Part shown: positions 1-7,379 of the stretch, in pieces
Numbering within the stretch: the stretch's first letter is position 1
Layout of the letters: each line of letters begins with the position of its first letter
Origin: Streptomyces sp. WM6386
GTDB taxonomy: Bacteria; Actinomycetota; Actinomycetes; Streptomycetales; Streptomycetaceae
Assembly (NCBI RefSeq): GCF_000972385.1
Contig: NZ_JXTE01000047.1
Span: 6,297 to 70,296 of the forward strand
Length of the DNA stretch: 64,000 nucleotides
Direction: 5' to 3'
Notes under the pieces: generated by a model
Seen by the model: the letters and a program-made list of their open reading frames with translations, nothing else
What the model was told of the DNA's origin: nothing
Databases searched by the model: none
Position numbers and translations under genes: made by a program

Positions 1-1
1 G

Positions 2-907
2 ACCGCCGACCCGGCAGCCATCGCCCGCCAGCACCGCGCCACCGAGCGGCTGGCGGTCCTGGGCGTCCCGGTCGCCCCGCCCCTGCCCGACCGCGACGGC
101 CGCACCGTCGCGGTCGTCGGCGGCCACTCCTACGCCCTCCACCCATGGATCGAGGGCCGCCACCGCCACGGGGGCCAGCTGACGCCGGAGCAGTGCGGAC
201 GGCTGGGGGCGCTGCTCGGGGTGGTGCACGCGAGTCTGGAGCGGGTGATGCCGGTGCAGGGGCGAGTGCCGGGCGCGCGCAGTGAGGCGTGCGCCGGGCC
301 TCAGGGCCGCACGCCCGCGGCCGCCGCAGACCCCCGCGCCAAGAGCGCCGACCCGGCCGACACCTTCGCCCTCATCGACGACCTGCTCACCCGCGTACGC
401 CGGCACCGCCCCGCCGACTCCTTCGACGAGCTGGCCCGGCACCGGCTCCTGGAACGGCGGGCGCTGCTGGAGCGGCACGCGGATCGGCGGCCGTCGCGGG
501 GCGGGTGTGTGGGGTGGGTGCACGGGGACTTCCACCCGTTCAACCTGCTCTACAAGGGGGACGCCCCGGCCGCGATCGTCGACTGGGACCGGCTGGGGGT
601 GCAGCCCCGCGCGGAGGAGGCCGTACGCGCCGCCGCGATCTTCTTCGTACGGCCCGCGGGGGCGCTCGACCTGCCGAAGGTGCGGGCGTACGCGCGCGCG
701 TACCGGCGTACGGCGGGCGCCACGCCCTCGGAGCTGACGGCGGCCGTCCACCGGGTCTGGTGGGAGCGCCTCAACGACTTCTGGATGCTGCGCTGGCACT
801 ACGAACGCGGCGACACCCGCGCGGACCCCCAGTTCCCGGCGGCCTCGGCGCTGGTGGTGTGGTGGACGCGGGAGTACGAGGCGGTGTGCGAGGCCTTCGC
901 CGACTGA
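2..907 (+). CDS. aminoglycoside phosphotransferase-family protein, 5' end outside window
   Basis: The frame is open from base 2 of the window, so the start lies to the left. The family (APH/choline kinase-like) transfers phosphate from ATP to small hydroxylated substrates; the substrate here is unknown. The catalytic Brenner-type motif HGDFHPFNLL is visible near 520-550 and the following IVDWDRLG supplies the metal-binding Asp. The N-terminal part contains SYALHPWIEGR, a segment typical of the family. The stop at 905-907 is followed by a strong hairpin. A substrate-specific role, such as resistance or homoserine-type kinase activity, cannot be read from this fragment. Confidence 0.8.
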   Translation, partial: TADPAAIARQHRATERLAVLGVPVAPPLPDRDGRTVAVVGGHSYALHPWIEGRHRHGGQLTPEQCGRLGALLGVVHASLERVMPVQGRVPGARSEACAGPQGRTPAAAADPRAKSADPADTFALIDDLLTRVRRHRPADSFDELARHRLLERRALLERHADRRPSRGGCVGWVHGDFHPFNLLYKGDAPAAIVDWDRLGVQPRAEEAVRAAAIFFVRPAGALDLPKVRAYARAYRRTAGATPSELTAAVHRVWWERLNDFWMLRWHYERGDTRADPQFPAASALVVWWTREYEAVCEAFAD

Positions 908-928
908 GCCGCCCGTCCGGGAAAACGC

Positions 929-970
929 CACGCGCGCGTGCGGTCCGTTTCCGGTCCGCACGCGCGCGTG
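929..970. terminator. bidirectional hairpin terminator
   Basis: Perfect 15-base inverted repeat (929-943 and 956-970) around a 12-base loop, lying between the ends of the converging phosphotransferase and kinase genes. It has no T tract, as is usual in Streptomyces. Confidence 0.75.
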
Positions 971-986
971 GAGGCGTACTGCTGCG

Positions 987-2546
987 TCAGCCGCCCTCTA
1001 CGTCACCGGTGGTGCCGCCCGCGTCGGTGCCGCCGTCCGTCTCCGTCGGCCCCTCCGTCGGCTCCGTGGGCGTCGGCTCGGTCGTCGTCGGCTCCGCGGT
1101 CGTCGGCTCGCCCGTCGGCTCCGTGGCCGTCTCCGTGGGGGTCGGCGAGGGTGTGTACGACGGGGTCGAGGACGGGGACCAGGACGAACCGGTGCTCACG
1201 GAGCCGTCGTCGGTCTGCTCGTCGGTCGCCTCGTCCGTCGGCTCGTCGCTCGGCGACTCGCTGGTCGTCTCCGAGGGCGTCGTGGAGGTGGTCGGCTTCT
1301 GGGTGGTGCCGTCCTTGCCGCCGTCCCCGCCGCCCCCGTTCAGCGCCAGCGCGACACCTGCCGCTATGGCGACCACCGCGAGGACCGCGAGGATCCACAG
1401 CTTGCCGCGGCCACTGCCCCGGTTGCCGTGCCCCTCGAAGCCGCCGTCGTCCCCGCCGCCGTAGCCGCCGGGCAGGATCGGCTGCGGGATCTGCGTGGTG
1501 CCGGAGGCGTCGCCGGGGTGCTGCATGACGGTGGTGCCGGCGAAGCCGCCCGAGGGAGTGTGCCGGCCGTCGTGCATCGCGACCGGCCCGGTGTTCCAGG
1601 TGCCGGTGTGACCGCCCTGCTCGTACAGCATCTGCAGCCCGTACTGGACCAGCCCGCGCATCTCCTCGGCCGTCTGGAACCGGTCGTCCGGCTCCTTGGC
1701 GAGCGAGCGCATGACCAGGCCGTCGAGCTCCGGAGGCGTGGCGTCGGAGACCTCGGACGGAGGCGTCGGGATGTCCTGGACGTGCTGGTAGACGACGGAC
1801 AGCGGGGTCTCACCGGTGAACGGCGGCCGCAGCGCCAGGAGTTCGTAGAGGAGGCAGCCCGTCGCGTACAGGTCGGAGCGGTGGTCCACCGCCTTGCCGA
1901 GCGCCTGCTCGGGCGACAGGTACTGAGGGGTGCCCATGACCATGCCGGTCTGCGTCATCGTCGACTGTGCGCCGTGCAGCGCGCGGGCGATGCCGAAGTC
2001 CATCACCTTCACGGCGCCGCTGTGGGTGATGATGACGTTGGCCGGCTTGATGTCCCGGTGCACGATGCCGTGCTGGTGCGAGTAGGCGAGCGCCTCCAGG
2101 ACACCGGAGACGATGATCAGCGCCTGCTCGGGCCCCGGGGCCTCGGCGTTGAGCAACAGGTCCCGGATCGTCCGGCCTTCGACGATCTCCATGACGATGT
2201 ACGGAACGGCATGGCCGTTCGCATAGTCCTCGCCGGAGTCGTACACCGCGACGATCGCGTGGTGGTTGAGGCCGGCCACGGACTGGGCCTCGCGGGTGAA
2301 GCGGGCCTTGGAGACCGGGTCCTCGGCGAGGTCGGCGCGCAGCAGCTTGACCGCCACGGTGCGGCCGAGACGTACGTCCTCGGCGGCGAACACCTCGGCC
2401 ATGCCGCCCCGGCCGAGTCTGTGTGTCAGTCGATACCGGCCGTCGCCGACCAGTCCGCCGTTGCCCCACATCTCCGGCGCGTCTGACATCCCGCCGCCAG
2501 TCGCCTCGGGGTCGGACGGGCCCTGAGCGCGCTGCTGCTGTGCCAT
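987..2546 (-). CDS. Hanks-type serine/threonine protein kinase, membrane anchored, no PASTA domain
   Basis: A 519-residue kinase that phosphorylates Ser/Thr of target proteins. Its catalytic domain (about residues 35-300) shows the Gly loop GRGGMAEV, VAVKLL with the ATP-binding Lys, HRDIKPANVI (catalytic loop, about residue 160) and DFGIA. A membrane helix lies at about 382-402, followed by a Thr/Ser/Pro/Glu-rich extracellular tail of about 110 residues. That tail has no PASTA repeats, so muropeptide binding is not indicated. The start chosen follows GAGGA; an internal ATG at 2489 is an alternative. It is divergent from a second kinase at 2883, and the activation segments of the two are almost identical, so they are probably paralogues. 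Confidence 0.92.
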   Translation of the reverse strand: MAQQQRAQGPSDPEATGGGMSDAPEMWGNGGLVGDGRYRLTHRLGRGGMAEVFAAEDVRLGRTVAVKLLRADLAEDPVSKARFTREAQSVAGLNHHAIVAVYDSGEDYANGHAVPYIVMEIVEGRTIRDLLLNAEAPGPEQALIIVSGVLEALAYSHQHGIVHRDIKPANVIITHSGAVKVMDFGIARALHGAQSTMTQTGMVMGTPQYLSPEQALGKAVDHRSDLYATGCLLYELLALRPPFTGETPLSVVYQHVQDIPTPPSEVSDATPPELDGLVMRSLAKEPDDRFQTAEEMRGLVQYGLQMLYEQGGHTGTWNTGPVAMHDGRHTPSGGFAGTTVMQHPGDASGTTQIPQPILPGGYGGGDDGGFEGHGNRGSGRGKLWILAVLAVVAIAAGVALALNGGGGDGGKDGTTQKPTTSTTPSETTSESPSDEPTDEATDEQTDDGSVSTGSSWSPSSTPSYTPSPTPTETATEPTGEPTTAEPTTTEPTPTEPTEGPTETDGGTDAGGTTGDVEGG

Positions 2547-2882
2547 CGGTCCTCGCCGTCGTTTCTGCCCGCGGTGCGCGCGGTGTTGTTACGGTCTCCG
2601 TCGGCCACGCTACAGCCTCCGCGCAAGCCTCCGGTCCGGGATGAGCTTGGGGGCCGGTCCGAGACGGACCGGTCATCAAAGCGGTAGCACGCGCTGTCGT
2701 GCAAATTCTGTGTACCGGCCGTAGGCCACCTGTAACGCTTCCGCGACGCTTCTTTCGCGTACGGTCACGGAACGGGCACCTGGCTTGACCTGTCAGTGCC
2801 GTGGGGCAGACTTGGCCGGGAATGAGCCATTCGATCAACGACAGTCGGGCCGGCGCCTGATGGCCGATGGGGGACGCGGAAC
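2547..2882. other. divergent intergenic region between two kinase genes
   Basis: 336 bases without a gene. It holds an 8-base perfect hairpin (2654-2661 and 2665-2672, three-base loop) and a candidate promoter for the rightward kinase (2785-2813). I see no RNA gene in it. Confidence 0.6.
2785..2813 (+). promoter_or_regulatory. candidate sigma-HrdB promoter of the 2883 kinase
   Basis: TTGACC at 2785-2790, a 17-base spacer, then AGACTT at 2808-2813. The -35 box is good and the -10 box is poor. This would give a leader of about 60 bases before the ATG at 2883, which has GGGGGAC as its ribosome binding site. Confidence 0.4.
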
Positions 2883-4505
2883 ATGAGCCAGGACGGCGCA
2901 CACGGCCGGTATGCGGGGCGGGCGATCGCCAACAACCGCTATCAGCTGCGCGACTTGCTCGGTGAGGGTGGCATGGCCTCGGTGCACCTCGCGCACGACA
3001 CCGTGCTCGACCGCCCCGTCGCGATCAAGACCCTCCATACCGAGCTGGGCCGGGAACAGGCCTTCCGCGAGCGCTTCCGCCGCGAGGCCCAGGCCGTGGC
3101 CAAGCTCACGCACACCAATATCGTCTCGGTCTACGACACGGGCGAGGACAACCTCGACGGGATGACGATGCCGTACATCGTCATGGAGTACGTCGAGGGC
3201 CGGCCGCTCGGCTCGGTGCTCGACGAGGACGTACGGCAGTACGGCGCGATGCCCGCCGACAAGGCGCTGAAGATCACCGCCGATGTGCTGGCGGCGCTGG
3301 AGATCAGCCACGAGATGGGCCTGGTCCACCGCGACATCAAGCCGGGCAACGTGATGATGACCAAGCGCGGCGTGGTCAAGGTCATGGACTTCGGCATCGC
3401 GCGCGCCATGCAGTCGGGTGTCACGTCGATGACGCAGACCGGCATGGTGGTCGGCACCCCCCAGTACCTCTCCCCCGAGCAGGCGCTGGGCCGAGGTGTG
3501 GACGCGCGCTCCGACCTCTACTCGGTCGGCATCATGCTGTTCCAACTGGTCACCGGGCGGCTGCCGTTCGACGCGGACTCGCCGCTGGCGATCGCGTACG
3601 CGCATGTGCAGGAAGAGCCGGTGGCCGCTTCGCAGATCAACCGCTCGCTGCCGCCCGCGGTGGACGCGCTGATCGCCCGCGCCCTGAAGAAGAACCCGAA
3701 CGAGCGCTTCCCCAGCGCCGAGGCCATGCGCACCGAGTGCCTGCGGGTGGCGGCGTCCTTCCAGGCGGCCGCGCCGAGCATCGTCCCCGGCGCGCAGACG
3801 TCGAGCGGGGCGGGCGTGGGCTCGGCGGTGTTCCCGCCGGTGGACCAGGGGACCCCGGCGCCGACGGGGCCGGTCCAGACGCCGTACCAGCCGACGCCGA
3901 ACCCCTACGGCACCCCGCCGCCCTCGACCCCTTCCCCGGCGTACGGCTATCCGCAGCAGGGCGGATACCAGACCCCCACGCCGGCGCCGAACGCGTACGC
4001 CTCGACGCCGCCGCCGTACAACATCACCCCGCACCAGGCACCGCCCTCGGGCGGCGGCGGCAAGAGCAACAAGCCGGTCATCCTCGGCTCGATCATCGTG
4101 TCCGTCGTGGCGGTCGGCGGCCTGATCGCGGCGCTGACGCTGAACGGGGGCGGGACGGACGACGACGCCGGCGGCGACACCACACCGACCACCTCGTCGA
4201 CGCCGTCGGGATACCGGACCGGGGACGCGAACCGGACGGTCGAGACGACCGAGTGCACCGAGCCGCAGGAGTCGAACAACGACCCCAAGCAGGTGCAGAT
4301 GCCGGACTTCGCGTTCAAGAACTGGGACTCGGTCAAGCTGTGCCTGCAGGCGGCGGGCTGGTCGTACGACCCCAACGACTACGCCGAGAACACATACGGT
4401 CAGGGCACGATCATGAACCAGTTCCCCAAGGCCGGGACCGACTTCGACCCGAAGAACCCGCCGGACATGCAGTTCGACGTCTCGACGGGCGTTCCGGCCG
4501 GTTAA
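2883..4505 (+). CDS. serine/threonine protein kinase with a single C-terminal PASTA-like domain
   Basis: A 540-residue PknB-type membrane kinase. The cytoplasmic catalytic domain (about 12-280) has GEGGMASV, VAIKTL, HRDIKPGNVMM (about residue 149), DFGIA and GTPQYLSPEQ. A Pro-rich, Tyr-containing linker follows (about 290-390), then one membrane helix (397-418). The extracellular end (about 469-537) resembles one PASTA module, with two Cys (in ECTEP and KLCLQAA) that could form a disulfide. Family knowledge: PASTA modules sense cell-wall fragments, usually in tandem arrays, so a single copy is unusual. Start supported by GGGGGAC eight bases upstream. Confidence 0.92.
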   Translation: MSQDGAHGRYAGRAIANNRYQLRDLLGEGGMASVHLAHDTVLDRPVAIKTLHTELGREQAFRERFRREAQAVAKLTHTNIVSVYDTGEDNLDGMTMPYIVMEYVEGRPLGSVLDEDVRQYGAMPADKALKITADVLAALEISHEMGLVHRDIKPGNVMMTKRGVVKVMDFGIARAMQSGVTSMTQTGMVVGTPQYLSPEQALGRGVDARSDLYSVGIMLFQLVTGRLPFDADSPLAIAYAHVQEEPVAASQINRSLPPAVDALIARALKKNPNERFPSAEAMRTECLRVAASFQAAAPSIVPGAQTSSGAGVGSAVFPPVDQGTPAPTGPVQTPYQPTPNPYGTPPPSTPSPAYGYPQQGGYQTPTPAPNAYASTPPPYNITPHQAPPSGGGGKSNKPVILGSIIVSVVAVGGLIAALTLNGGGTDDDAGGDTTPTTSSTPSGYRTGDANRTVETTECTEPQESNNDPKQVQMPDFAFKNWDSVKLCLQAAGWSYDPNDYAENTYGQGTIMNQFPKAGTDFDPKNPPDMQFDVSTGVPAG

Positions 4506-4514
4506 GAGGCCGGG

Positions 4515-4544
4515 GTGGAACCGGACGGGCCCCACGGGTTCCAC
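4515..4544 (+). terminator. hairpin after the PASTA kinase
   Basis: GTGGAACC (4515-4522) pairs with GGTTCCAC (4537-4544) around a 14-base loop, starting ten bases after the kinase stop codon. Modest stem, so only moderately convincing. Confidence 0.45.
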
Positions 4545-4642
4545 TTCAGGTCGCTGGAGCAGAGCCGCAGAAGGTCGTCGCCCTCGAAGACCAGGTCTCC
4601 GGCGTTTCTGACATGCCCGCAGTGATCATGCTGTGACCTGCC

Positions 4643-4888
4643 TCAGACCGCCGTGCTGCCGACCATGAGGATCTTGATGGCTACGGTGTCGCCGTCGATC
4701 TCGTACGTGGCTCTGCAGGCATCGACGCGCAGCCGCCGCAGGTTGGTGTTGCCGAGCTTGGTGCTTGCCGCGGGTTCGGGGTTCTGGGCGACGGTGTTGA
4801 TCGCCTTGACCAGGGCTTTCACCGCGTCGCCGTCGCGGGATCGGAGCCGTTTGAGGCCTTCGGAGGCGGCCCGTTCCCAGATGATCGT
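4643..4888 (-). pseudogene. RelE/ParE-type toxin ORF with no start codon
   Basis: On the minus strand, 81 sense codons read as a RelE-family toxin: it opens with TIIWERAASEG, has LRRLRVDACRATYEIDG in the middle and ends in KILMVGSTAV. RelE proteins cleave mRNA on the ribosome. The codon just before the expected second residue (Thr) is TAG at 4889-4891, exactly where ATG or GTG should stand, two bases after the stop of the upstream partner gene. No other start exists in the frame ahead of the conserved part. It is therefore probably a dead toxin. The partner gene is also truncated, so the pair looks like a decayed type II toxin-antitoxin unit. Confidence 0.6.
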
Positions 4889-4893
4889 CTAGC

Positions 4894-5235
4894 TCAAGAG
4901 GCTTCTGCTCCGGCGATGATGGCGTCGATCTGGGCCGAGGTGGACGTAGCGCCGCCCGTAGTCCGCGCGTACAGGGATACGGCTACGTCGGCGAAGTCGA
5001 TCGCCTGCTCACGCGTGTCCTCGTCCGGGATGGAGTCGGCGAGCCCCTGGGTCCACCAGTGGTTGAGGAACGCCTCGAAGCCTCCGGAGTCGGACAGCGA
5101 GCCCAGCTCCGTGTAGAAGTCGGCGCGGTGATCGAGACGGAGGGCTGCTCCGACGCTGTCGACAGTGCGCTGGATGACGTCGGCCGTATAGCCGGTGGCC
5201 TCCCGGGCCTCGGCTACAGCGTTCTTGCCCGCCCC
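4894..5235 (-). pseudogene. N-terminally truncated partner (antitoxin-like) of the dead RelE
   Basis: About 110 codons remain, from AVAEAREATGYTADVIQ to the end IDAIIAGAEAS. It is acidic and helical, with an FLNHWWTQGLAD segment. The frame continues upstream only as antisense of the acetyltransferase fragment and offers no credible start there, so the real N-terminus is lost at a junction near 5230. Its stop lies two bases before the lost start of the RelE-like frame, the usual antitoxin-toxin spacing. I do not recognise a DNA-binding motif in what is left; the antitoxin label rests on position only. Confidence 0.45.
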
Positions 5236-5533
5236 CGGGCTCGAAGAGCGGTTGCGGTCCCTGCTGTTCGGGAGTCCCGAGCCGCGGTTGCGGTGTCTCG
5301 TCGCGGAGTTGGACGGGGCCGTCGTCGGATACGCCACCTGTTCCGCCGAGGTGTCCACCTGGGACGGTTCCGAGTACCTCCACATGGACTGTCTGTTCCT
5401 GCGGCACGGGCACCGCGGGCTCGGACAGGTGCAGTGGCAGACGCCTGCGTGGAACGAGGGGGCCATTCGCTTCTATGGGCGGATCGGGGCCACGTCCAAG
5501 GACAAGCGGCGGTTCTTTCTGCCCGTCACATGA
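5231..5533 (+). pseudogene. GNAT acetyltransferase fragment with an internal deletion
   Basis: Reads as the middle and end of a GNAT N-acetyltransferase: EERLRSLLFGSPEP, AELDGAVVGYA, EYLHMDCLFLR, then NEGAIRFYGRIGAT. The N-terminal segment of about 35 residues is missing at the junction near 5230. The acetyl-CoA-binding stretch normally found between the R-x-x-G-x-G/A loop and the WQTPAWNEGA strand is also gone: HRGLGQVQWQ joins the two directly, as if recombination had occurred between two Gly-Leu-Gly-coding copies. Without that helix it should not bind acetyl-CoA. The same junction truncates the leftward gene fragment, so one rearrangement may have produced both. Confidence 0.65.
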
Positions 5534-5546
5534 GTCGGGAACGTGA

Positions 5547-5575
5547 GGAAGGGGCCTGCACCGCAGGCCCCTTCC
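5547..5575. terminator. strong hairpin terminator
   Basis: Perfect 13-base stem (5547-5559 and 5563-5575) with a 3-base loop. It sits between the acetyltransferase remnant and the end of the leftward DD-transpeptidase gene, and can serve both directions. Confidence 0.8.
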
Positions 5576-5593
5576 CGTGTTCACGTCCTCGCG

Positions 5594-6493
5594 TCAGCTG
5601 ATCTTCGCGTAGCCGTAGTTGATGAGCTTCTTCACGTCCGCCGTGCGGTTGGCCTCCGAGGAGGCGGTGAGGACCGTGCCGATCACCGACTCGCCGTTGA
5701 GGGTGGCGGCGAAGATGAGGCAGTACTTCGCCTCGGTGCCCGAGCCGGTCTTCACGCCAAGCGTGCCGTTCCAGCCGAGCAGGAGGTTGGTGTTCTTCCA
5801 GGCCGCCATGGTGCGGGTGGAGCCGGTCTTCGTGATCGTCTTGGCCGTGTACGACTTGGTCTTGACGACGGTCTTCATGGTGGAGTTCTTCATCGCGCTG
5901 CGCGCGAGCTTCGTCAGGTCGCGCGGCGTCGAGGCGTTGGCGCCCTTGCTGATGCCGTCGAACGAGTCGAACTTGGTGTTCGTCATGCCCAGGCTCTTGG
6001 CCATGGTGTTCATCTTGCCGATGAAGCTCTTGGTGCGGGCCGCGACCGTCGTGCCGCTGCCGTACTTGTCGGCGAGGGCCATCGCGGCGTCGCAGCCCGA
6101 CTTCAGCAGCATCCCGTAGAGCAGCTGACGGACGGTGACCTTGTCGCCGACGATCAGGTTCGCGGAGGAGGCGCCGTTGGCGACGATGTAGTCGCTGTAC
6201 GCCTTCTTGATCGTGACCTTGGCGTCCAGGTTCAGGTTCGACTGCGACAGGACGACCTTCGCGGTCATGACCTTCGTGGTGGACGCGGTGAGCCGCTTGG
6301 TGTCGGCGGACTTCGAGAAGAGCGTCGTGCCGGTGGCGCTGTTCATCAGGAACCCGCCCTTGGCGGTGATGGTGGGCGCGGTGACGGCCTGCGCCGGCGC
6401 CGCGGTGAGGGCTCCTGTGGCGAGCAGCGAGCCGGTGGTCACGGCCACGGCTACGGCTCTGCGGATACGGATGCCCTGAATGCCGGTAATCAA
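5594..6493 (-). CDS. secreted D-alanyl-D-alanine carboxypeptidase / DD-transpeptidase, K15 type (S11)
   Basis: A penicillin-binding serine peptidase that trims or cross-links peptidoglycan stem peptides outside the membrane. Three active-site motifs are visible in the mature protein: STTK (nucleophile Ser, in LTASTTKVMTA), SGC (in LLKSGCDAAMALAD) and KTG (in GVKTGSG). SGC instead of the usual SxN is the signature of the Streptomyces K15 DD-transpeptidase. The start chosen is TTG at 6493, preceded by GGGG eight bases upstream; it gives 299 residues with a signal peptide ending in PAQAV. The frame is open further upstream, but that part is not protein-like. The gene ends just before a strong terminator. 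Confidence 0.85.
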   Translation of the reverse strand: MITGIQGIRIRRAVAVAVTTGSLLATGALTAAPAQAVTAPTITAKGGFLMNSATGTTLFSKSADTKRLTASTTKVMTAKVVLSQSNLNLDAKVTIKKAYSDYIVANGASSANLIVGDKVTVRQLLYGMLLKSGCDAAMALADKYGSGTTVAARTKSFIGKMNTMAKSLGMTNTKFDSFDGISKGANASTPRDLTKLARSAMKNSTMKTVVKTKSYTAKTITKTGSTRTMAAWKNTNLLLGWNGTLGVKTGSGTEAKYCLIFAATLNGESVIGTVLTASSEANRTADVKKLINYGYAKIS

Positions 6494-6692
6494 GTGAGGT
6501 ACCCCGAATACGTTGAATGCCCCTGGCGTGCGGCCGAGTTGAGACCTGAAAGTTGTTGGGGCCGCACGTGTCTGACTCGTAAGTAGCACAGAAGGTTGTG
6601 CGACTGCTGGGGCGGGTTTGGATTTCCCTGTCCTACGGGGCCCCTGGGGTCCGCAATATGGACCGGTCTCCGGCATGCGTACGTGTTGTATC

Positions 6693-6698
6693 TATGAT
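6693..6698 (+). promoter_or_regulatory. -10 box TATGAT giving a leaderless GntR mRNA
   Basis: TATGAT ends six bases before the ATG at 6705, so the transcript should begin at or next to the start codon. No ribosome binding site precedes that ATG, which fits a leaderless message. The -35 box is not clear. Confidence 0.55.
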
Positions 6699-6704
6699 GT
6701 GCGC

Positions 6705-7379
6705 ATGCCTTCAGCCCCACCCGCCCCGTCCGCCGCTCACCTCAAGCAGCCGCCCGCCGCCGACCGCGTCTACGACCACGTCAAGCAAGGCGTCCTGGAG
6801 CGTCACTACGAGGGCGGCACCCTGCTCACCGAGGGCGAGCTCGCCGAGGCCGTGGGGGTCTCGCGGACGCCGGTGCGCGAGGCGCTGCTGCGGCTCCAGG
6901 TGGAAGGGCTGATCAAGCTCTACCCGAAGAAGGGCGCGCTGGTCCTGCCCGTCTCCGCACAGGAGATCGCGGACGTGGTGGAGACCCGCCAGCTCGTCGA
7001 GGAACACGCCGCCCGCAAGGCCGTACCGGCGTCGCCGCGGCTCATCGCACGGCTCGAGGAACTCCTCGCCCAGCAGAAGGAGCAGGCCGCCGCCGGGGAC
7101 CTGGCCGGCGCCGCCGTCACCGACCGCTGCTTCCACGCCGAGATCGTCCGCAGTGGGGGCAACGAGATCCTGTCCCGGCTCTACGACCAGCTCCGCGACC
7201 GGCAGCTGAGGATGGGCGTCGCCGTGATGCACGCCCACCCCGACCGCATCACCAAGACCCTCGCCGAGCACGAGCAGATCCTCGACGCGCTGCGCTCCGG
7301 CGACGCGGAGGCGGTCGTCGGTCTCATCCACGGCCACGTCGAGTGGTTCTCCCACCTGGCGCGGGGCGAGGTCCGATGA
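6705..7379 (+). CDS. GntR-family regulator, FadR/FCD subfamily
   Basis: A 224-residue transcription factor. The N-terminal winged helix (about 20-85) has TLLTEGELAEAVGVSRTPV followed by REALLRLQVEGLI. The C-terminal FCD ligand domain (about 95-215) contains DRCFHAEIV, EHEQILDAL and HGHVEWF, whose Asp/His residues form the family's metal site for a carboxylate ligand. It overlaps the following MFS gene by ATGA, so the two are translationally coupled, and it probably controls that transporter and itself. The start at 6705 follows a TATGAT box directly; in-frame codons upstream to 6618 lie in the promoter. Confidence 0.9.
   Translation: MPSAPPAPSAAHLKQPPAADRVYDHVKQGVLERHYEGGTLLTEGELAEAVGVSRTPVREALLRLQVEGLIKLYPKKGALVLPVSAQEIADVVETRQLVEEHAARKAVPASPRLIARLEELLAQQKEQAAAGDLAGAAVTDRCFHAEIVRSGGNEILSRLYDQLRDRQLRMGVAVMHAHPDRITKTLAEHEQILDALRSGDAEAVVGLIHGHVEWFSHLARGEVR

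Noticed and set aside
2835..4544. 569-codon open frame on the minus strand across the PASTA kinase
   Set aside because: It is antisense to a kinase with all motifs; Arg/Val/Leu-rich translation without domains is the usual high-GC shadow.
4653..4892. 79-residue plus-strand frame
   Set aside because: It is antisense to the RelE-like frame, whose text matches a known family; the plus frame does not.
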